A stretch of DNA of 64,000 nt from positions 813,703-877,702 of the forward strand of contig NZ_HE997540.1 in NCBI RefSeq assembly GCF_000312545.1, read 5' to 3'. The DNA is from Bartonella senegalensis OS02 (lineage in GTDB: Bacteria; Pseudomonadota; Alphaproteobacteria; Rhizobiales; Rhizobiaceae). Shown here in pieces: positions 60,230-64,000 of the stretch (the first letter of the stretch is position 1; each line of letters opens with the position of its first letter). The translations under genes and the position numbers were made by a program. Below the pieces are notes generated by a model. That model saw only the letters and a list, made by a program, of their open reading frames with translations. It had not been told where the DNA came from and searched no databases.

Positions 60230-60262
60230 AAATTTTTAGTACGACTGAGAAGATAGTCCAGT

Positions 60263-61324
60263 TTAAGCTAACTTTGACTTAGAAAAAATCGGATCGTAAA
60301 AAATTTCAGAAAGCTTTCTATCTTTAAAGAACAAAATCACATCAATTGTGCTGTAAAGCACCATTCTTATCATTTCTATATCAAGCAGGCGGCCAATTTC
60401 TGACCTTTTGATCAATGTGGCACACCGTTCAAATGTTTGCAAAGCATTGTTGGCATGTGTCGTAGTAATTGATCCAGGATGGCCAGTGTTCAATGAGTTA
60501 AGATATTCCCACGCTTCATTGCCACGCAGCTCTGCAAGAAAAATACGGTCAGGCGATTGACGCAGACACGCATCTAAACACTCCTCAGCAGAAACACGCC
60601 CTACACTGTCACCATAAATCATATGGACGTGGTTGGGATGATTGGGTAAAAAAAGCTCATGAACATCTTCAATGGTAATAATACGTTCTTCTACAGGCAC
60701 TTTTTCAATTAAGGAACGAGAAAATGTCGTTTTACCTGATCCGGTTTTTCCTGCAATGATGATGTTGCGTTTATACAATACGCATTTTTCTAGAAATTCA
60801 AGAATTTTCTCCTCACGTTTAAATTGCAGAAGCTCAATTTCAAATGGCTCTAATCGTGTAAAATCGTGTTTTGATAATAAACTATTCGCTTCTTTTGCTG
60901 AAGGTTTATTGAAACTCACATCGGTAAAGTGATCAAAGGCACCTTCTTCTTTGAGCTCTTCTAGCGTCTTCACTGTGAGAGAATGCTTCCGAATCATAAA
61001 GGACAAGGCACCATCAATGATAGCTGGTGTTTGCACAATTGTACCGCGCTGTCCGCCGGGTAAGCGCACATAATTAATGCTTTTGGGAACCATGCCATTA
61101 TAAACAATAACCGCGGTAATAAGCGTTTGCAAAAAACAGCTTGTTAACTCTGGTACATTATGTACCTGCCAACCCTCGAAGGTTTTTGTCCAAACTTCAC
61201 AGGGTTGACCAATCGATAATTCAATAATTTTAGGATCTTTTAAGAAAGGATCAAGCGGTTGTAAAAGCTGTGCAACTGCTTGATCTTTCTGTACGGGGTT
61301 AACGTGTAACGAGACTGTAGACAT
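60263..61324 (-). CDS. trwD: Type IV secretion ATPase, VirB11 family
   Basis: 353 residues from ATG 61324 (MSTVSLHVNP), overlapping the trwE stop by 26 bases; a TTG-like earlier start at 61348 is less likely. VirB11 hexameric ATPase with an N-terminal domain, Walker A IAGKTGSGKTTFSRS, DRIFLAELRGNEAWEYL (Walker B/ASP box) and the His box GHPGSITTTHAN. It powers pilus assembly and substrate transfer. Its gene order with trwE, trwF, trwG is that of the R388-type Trw system. Confidence 0.93.
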   Translation of the reverse strand: MSTVSLHVNPVQKDQAVAQLLQPLDPFLKDPKIIELSIGQPCEVWTKTFEGWQVHNVPELTSCFLQTLITAVIVYNGMVPKSINYVRLPGGQRGTIVQTPAIIDGALSFMIRKHSLTVKTLEELKEEGAFDHFTDVSFNKPSAKEANSLLSKHDFTRLEPFEIELLQFKREEKILEFLEKCVLYKRNIIIAGKTGSGKTTFSRSLIEKVPVEERIITIEDVHELFLPNHPNHVHMIYGDSVGRVSAEECLDACLRQSPDRIFLAELRGNEAWEYLNSLNTGHPGSITTTHANNALQTFERCATLIKRSEIGRLLDIEMIRMVLYSTIDVILFFKDRKLSEIFYDPIFSKSKLA

Positions 61325-62489
61325 CGCTGAAATCCAGATCACGAGCAATAAAAATATTCACCCGCTCGCCTTGGTTTTTGTAAAGTGTTGGAGGAATGTT
61401 GATGGAGTTTTGAAGAACTTCGTTAACCAGCAACTCAGGACCCTGTTGTGGTGCATTTTGAGACGATTTTTCTTTATTTCCGTAACTAATTTTGCTTTTC
61501 ACCCATTCTCCTAAATCACCAATAATGCTTACCATAATCGCGCTGCTAAATCGTTGCCAAAAATGCGTGTCAACCCAACCACCAATACCAGCTTCACCAA
61601 GCGGGCCTGTACCAGGGGAATCAAGATTGATGATGACACCAGAAGGCGTTTCAACACGTAACCATTGTACAAAAACGCGTGTTTGCCCTTGTTGTATGCC
61701 ACTTTGATAAAAACCAACAACTTTGGAGCCTCGGTCTAGCAGAACAACACGACCACTCGTAGAATAAACATCTCGTGTCAAATGACATGTCGTCATTCCC
61801 GGTTGCGATGTGATAATTTTTATTTCCAGTGTGCAATCTATCTGTGTTCCCTGGGTAATGAGTAGGTCACGGTTATGGAGTTGAACTGCACGGGATTGTC
61901 CTAATCGTACAGGCTGGAGATGATCGAATAATACGCCACTATTTTTCTCATTACCAGATGTATTACCTTTTTGATCTGCGGAGCTTCCACTACTGCCACC
62001 ATTATTAAGACTGGAACTGAGCATGCGTTTACGCGCTAAGTCCTCAGAATCCTGTATCAAATGTGCTGGTATCGTTGTTTGAAGAAGCTGTGCTAAGGCT
62101 GGTGGAATGGATTGCGCTAGGTCTTCTGTTAGTGTTGGTTTTTCTGGTTCTTCTTCTACTTTCGGTTCCTCTATAACACGAGGGGTATAGCTCGGTATAA
62201 TTTGTTGTACTGTCTGTTGAGGCTTTTCTTCTTCAACATCTACAGTGTTGCGCATTTTAAAAGCCTTAAGAGACAGAGCAATCGGCAGTGCTACTATGAC
62301 AATGAGTCCTAATACTAAAAATGTACGTGCACCGGGGATTATTGGACGGCGTTCTGAAGCTAATTCAGAGCTACCATATGCACCTTCAATCTTTTCTTGC
62401 TCGACGTAGCCTTGCCCATGTTCTTGCTCGGCGTAGCGTTGTTTTGCGCTTCTATTGATTTCATCTCCTTTCTTATTGCCAAACATCAT
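61299..62489 (-). CDS. trwE: Type IV secretion core protein, VirB10 family
   Basis: 396 residues, matching R388 TrwE length. A cytoplasmic N-terminus with a near repeat (YAEQEHGQG / YVEQEKIEG), one inner-membrane helix (about 50-72), a Pro/Glu-rich periplasmic linker (EEEPEKPTLTEDL) and a C-terminal beta-barrel (QIDCTLEIKIITSQPGMTTCHL, RVFVQWLRVETPSGV, the antenna DTHFWQRFSSAIMVS). VirB10 links both membranes in the core channel. Start ATG 62489 overlaps the trwF stop by four bases with AAGGAGG upstream. Confidence 0.93.
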   Translation of the reverse strand: MMFGNKKGDEINRSAKQRYAEQEHGQGYVEQEKIEGAYGSSELASERRPIIPGARTFLVLGLIVIVALPIALSLKAFKMRNTVDVEEEKPQQTVQQIIPSYTPRVIEEPKVEEEPEKPTLTEDLAQSIPPALAQLLQTTIPAHLIQDSEDLARKRMLSSSLNNGGSSGSSADQKGNTSGNEKNSGVLFDHLQPVRLGQSRAVQLHNRDLLITQGTQIDCTLEIKIITSQPGMTTCHLTRDVYSTSGRVVLLDRGSKVVGFYQSGIQQGQTRVFVQWLRVETPSGVIINLDSPGTGPLGEAGIGGWVDTHFWQRFSSAIMVSIIGDLGEWVKSKISYGNKEKSSQNAPQQGPELLVNEVLQNSINIPPTLYKNQGERVNIFIARDLDFSDVYSLVTR

Positions 62490-63292
62490 TTGCCTCCTTT
62501 ATTGATGCGATGGACCACAGAGGATACTGTTCCAGTTGTGTTTGGTATACCATTGGGGTCATAGGCTTCGTTGAAAACTGCTAAAGCGCGTTTGCCGAGT
62601 CGTATGAGCCATTTAGGATTGACCTTGTGAACAGCGATGATATCATTCGAATTGCCTACAACAGTACGCGATATTAGACTTTCGTTGCCTTCAGCATCCA
62701 CTAAGTAAATTGAGGGCATATCCATGTTGGCGGGAAATTTGAAATAGGTAATACGTCCATTATCCCAAGCGTTTATCGGGGCAATATCTTGGTTACCGCT
62801 CATGGTGTAGCTAAGGTTGTAACCATTCACGCTTTGATGAAAACCACTTTCAATGGCAAGACGTTGCTTGTTTTCCTCTAAATTTTGTTCGTCTATATCT
62901 GGATAATGGAAAGCTAGTTCATAGGTGGCTCCAGCACGGTCGTTTCGGAACTGTAATCGAAATTTGTAGCTACGCTTGTCAGTCACAACAATAAGGTTGG
63001 TATTGGCAAGTTCTGCTTTAGGTTTAATAAAGATATGCCGTCCTTGATGCGCAAAGGCATAAGCTTCAGCATCACCAAAGGCGTGGGTGATATAACGCTC
63101 ACCTTCTTCAAGAATGATATGGGTGGCCACACCGATAACTGTTTCGATCTGAACCACATCAGCCACGTTATATGTTACATAGCGAATGCGATGATCATAT
63201 TCTGAACTGGATGGAGTTTTGAGTGCCTGCACGGGTACAGTATAAAAAGAGGAAACTGAAGATAAGAGAATAATAAATGCGAGTTTTTTCAT
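62486..63292 (-). CDS. trwF: Type IV secretion outer-membrane complex protein, VirB9 family
   Basis: 268 residues from ATG 63292; the TTG at 63301 is possible. A signal peptide (MKKLAFIILLSSVSSFYTVPVQA) is followed by the VirB9 N-terminal domain (DHRIRYVTYNVADVVQIETVIGVATHIIL) and C-terminal domain (YFKFPANMDMPSIYLVD, VGNSNDIIAVHKV, LRLGKRALAVFNEAYD). It partners VirB7 and VirB10 in the core. Start follows trwG by 13 bases; a small trwH/VirB7 gene must lie outside the window. Confidence 0.93.
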   Translation of the reverse strand: MKKLAFIILLSSVSSFYTVPVQALKTPSSSEYDHRIRYVTYNVADVVQIETVIGVATHIILEEGERYITHAFGDAEAYAFAHQGRHIFIKPKAELANTNLIVVTDKRSYKFRLQFRNDRAGATYELAFHYPDIDEQNLEENKQRLAIESGFHQSVNGYNLSYTMSGNQDIAPINAWDNGRITYFKFPANMDMPSIYLVDAEGNESLISRTVVGNSNDIIAVHKVNPKWLIRLGKRALAVFNEAYDPNGIPNTTGTVSSVVHRINKGGK

Positions 63293-63305
63293 AATAATCA
63301 ATCCC

Positions 63306-64000
63306 TTAATTATTCAACAGTACTTCCGGATCAGTGCGGTAACTTGTCACCTGGAAACCAAGGGGATTAATCAATCGATCAGATGATTTCATTGGTGCAC
63401 CAACATAAGTGTAACCAATTGTTGCAATTTGGTGTTGTTTTGCTCCAGCTATACCGTTGCTACTGTATTGTTGGGTTGTAAAACGTACGGTTGCTTGACC
63501 AAGACCATTTGGCTGAATCGAGCGGACCTTGACCATAATCCGTGCTTTGTTGGAAAGCACTTTGTCACGCGCATCCTCACCCTCATAGATTTTGTAGAAC
63601 TCCTGTTGAACAGCTGGTGCACTCAAAAGTGCTGCAGTATCGTAGTTTAGCTGAATGGTGTCATAGTCATAAGTTTCACGGTTCAGTACATACTGATTAA
63701 GCCAGTACCTATCCACAACTTCACCATAACTCGTTTCATGTTCGCGTATTGCAGAAATAACATCAACTGCGCCAGTTGCATTATCAACGCGCAACACCAA
63801 AGGAGTGGGAGCTGGTTGGGAAAAGCCAATAACTCCACATATCATGCAGAATAATCCAAAAATGCCAACAATACCTGCCACTCGCCACGCTGTTTTGCGT
63901 GATTTTATAAACTCATTGATGAGTTCACGCTCCAGTCCTAAGCTCTCTTCATAATAACTGTTCAGTCGTTCAGCTTTTATTGGTTTTACTTGTTTTTTTG
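63306..64000 (-). CDS. trwG: Type IV secretion assembly protein, VirB8 family (5' end cut)
   Basis: The frame is open from 63306 to the window edge; the GTG at 63881 is internal, since the preceding codons (RLNSYYEESLGLERELINEF, SRKTAWRVAG) are the typical VirB8 N-terminus before its membrane helix. After the helix (about 20 residues) comes the periplasmic NTF2-like domain: HETSYGEVVDRYWLNQYVLNRE, YDTIQLNYD and the C-terminal ATVRFTTQQ. VirB8 nucleates assembly of the inner-membrane complex. About 230 residues are present of roughly 230-240 expected, so only a few N-terminal codons are missing. Confidence 0.92.
   Translation of the reverse strand, partial: KKQVKPIKAERLNSYYEESLGLERELINEFIKSRKTAWRVAGIVGIFGLFCMICGVIGFSQPAPTPLVLRVDNATGAVDVISAIREHETSYGEVVDRYWLNQYVLNRETYDYDTIQLNYDTAALLSAPAVQQEFYKIYEGEDARDKVLSNKARIMVKVRSIQPNGLGQATVRFTTQQYSSNGIAGAKQHQIATIGYTYVGAPMKSSDRLINPLGFQVTSYRTDPEVLLNN

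Larger units (their letters stand above)
58187..60262. other. 2.1-kb spacer between sdhB and trwD
   Basis: Contains the two sdhB copies (58305-58965), then about 1.2 kb of AT-rich sequence with no recognised gene. A 72-codon frame at 59953-60171 (starts MDWEIFFGNVYF) has no clear ribosome-binding site or family. The spacer marks the border of the trw island and ends with a bidirectional terminator. Confidence 0.55.

Noticed and set aside
1..64000. tRNA, rRNA and CRISPR elements
   Set aside because: None was recognised on reading; no cloverleaf-like tRNA ends near the integrase relics, and no regularly spaced repeats of CRISPR type.

Overview
The window looks like a chromosomal segment of a Bartonella species from the lineage that carries the Trw type IV secretion system. 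The evidence is a low-GC genome with Rhizobiales gene content and order, a trw-type VirB8-B9-B10-B11 cluster at the right edge, no heme, arginine or cobalamin pathway genes where related genomes would be expected to have them, and low coding density with many decayed sequences. The species cannot be fixed from the sequence alone.

Layout. 1-2138: end of an ABC importer (permease and ATPase) and holA. 2713-6662: tyrA, a long decayed gap, then two frameshifted genes (YihY/BrkB-like and UPF0178/YaiI-like). 6665-12884: a TlpA-like thioredoxin, an LptM-like lipoprotein, lysA, a DUF4175/TIGR02302 membrane protein and a methyltransferase. 12885-15986: decayed fragments of a P4-type integrase around an OmpR-type response regulator and an L,D-transpeptidase-like gene. 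15987-22937: EVE protein, IS5-like transposase debris, tsaD, a mitofilin-like protein, a HemY-like TPR protein and a class I glutamine amidotransferase. 22988-29026: a frameshifted DUF2125 gene convergent with a frameshifted large NAD-glutamate dehydrogenase. 29299-38907: carbonic anhydrase, ffh, chorismate mutase, rpsP, SDHAF4, htpX, rsmB, a heparinase II/III-like protein and purH. 38908-45843: mostly non-coding, with a DUF1127 protein, SURF1, rpmB, a queuosine-precursor transporter and more integrase debris. 45844-51946: cobT, cobS, a J-domain protein, bolA, xerC and a SapC-family gene. 52076-58186: rimM, trmD, rplS and sdhCDAB. 58187-60262: decayed copies of the sdhB 3' end. 60263-64000: trwD, trwE, trwF and partial trwG, all on the minus strand.

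How it works together. Most intact genes are housekeeping: translation (rpsP, rimM, trmD, rplS, rpmB, rsmB, tsaD), protein export (ffh), respiration (sdhCDAB with its assembly factor SDHAF4, plus SURF1), purine synthesis (purH), the envelope (DUF4175, YkuD, TlpA, HtpX) and chromosome dimer resolution (xerC). The trw genes at the right end are the host-interaction module; in Bartonella, Trw is known for erythrocyte adhesion.

The most unusual features are relics. Several genes (DUF2125, purH, dnaJ, trmD, and sdhB twice) have a decayed direct copy of one of their own ends lying beside them. At least seven degenerate copies of the same piece, an integrase start plus its upstream leader, are scattered in both orientations. 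Four genes carry single frameshifts, all at or beside short homopolymers. One response regulator has lost its phospho-acceptor aspartate. No clearly new system is present; the recurring gene-end duplications are the pattern I find least explained.
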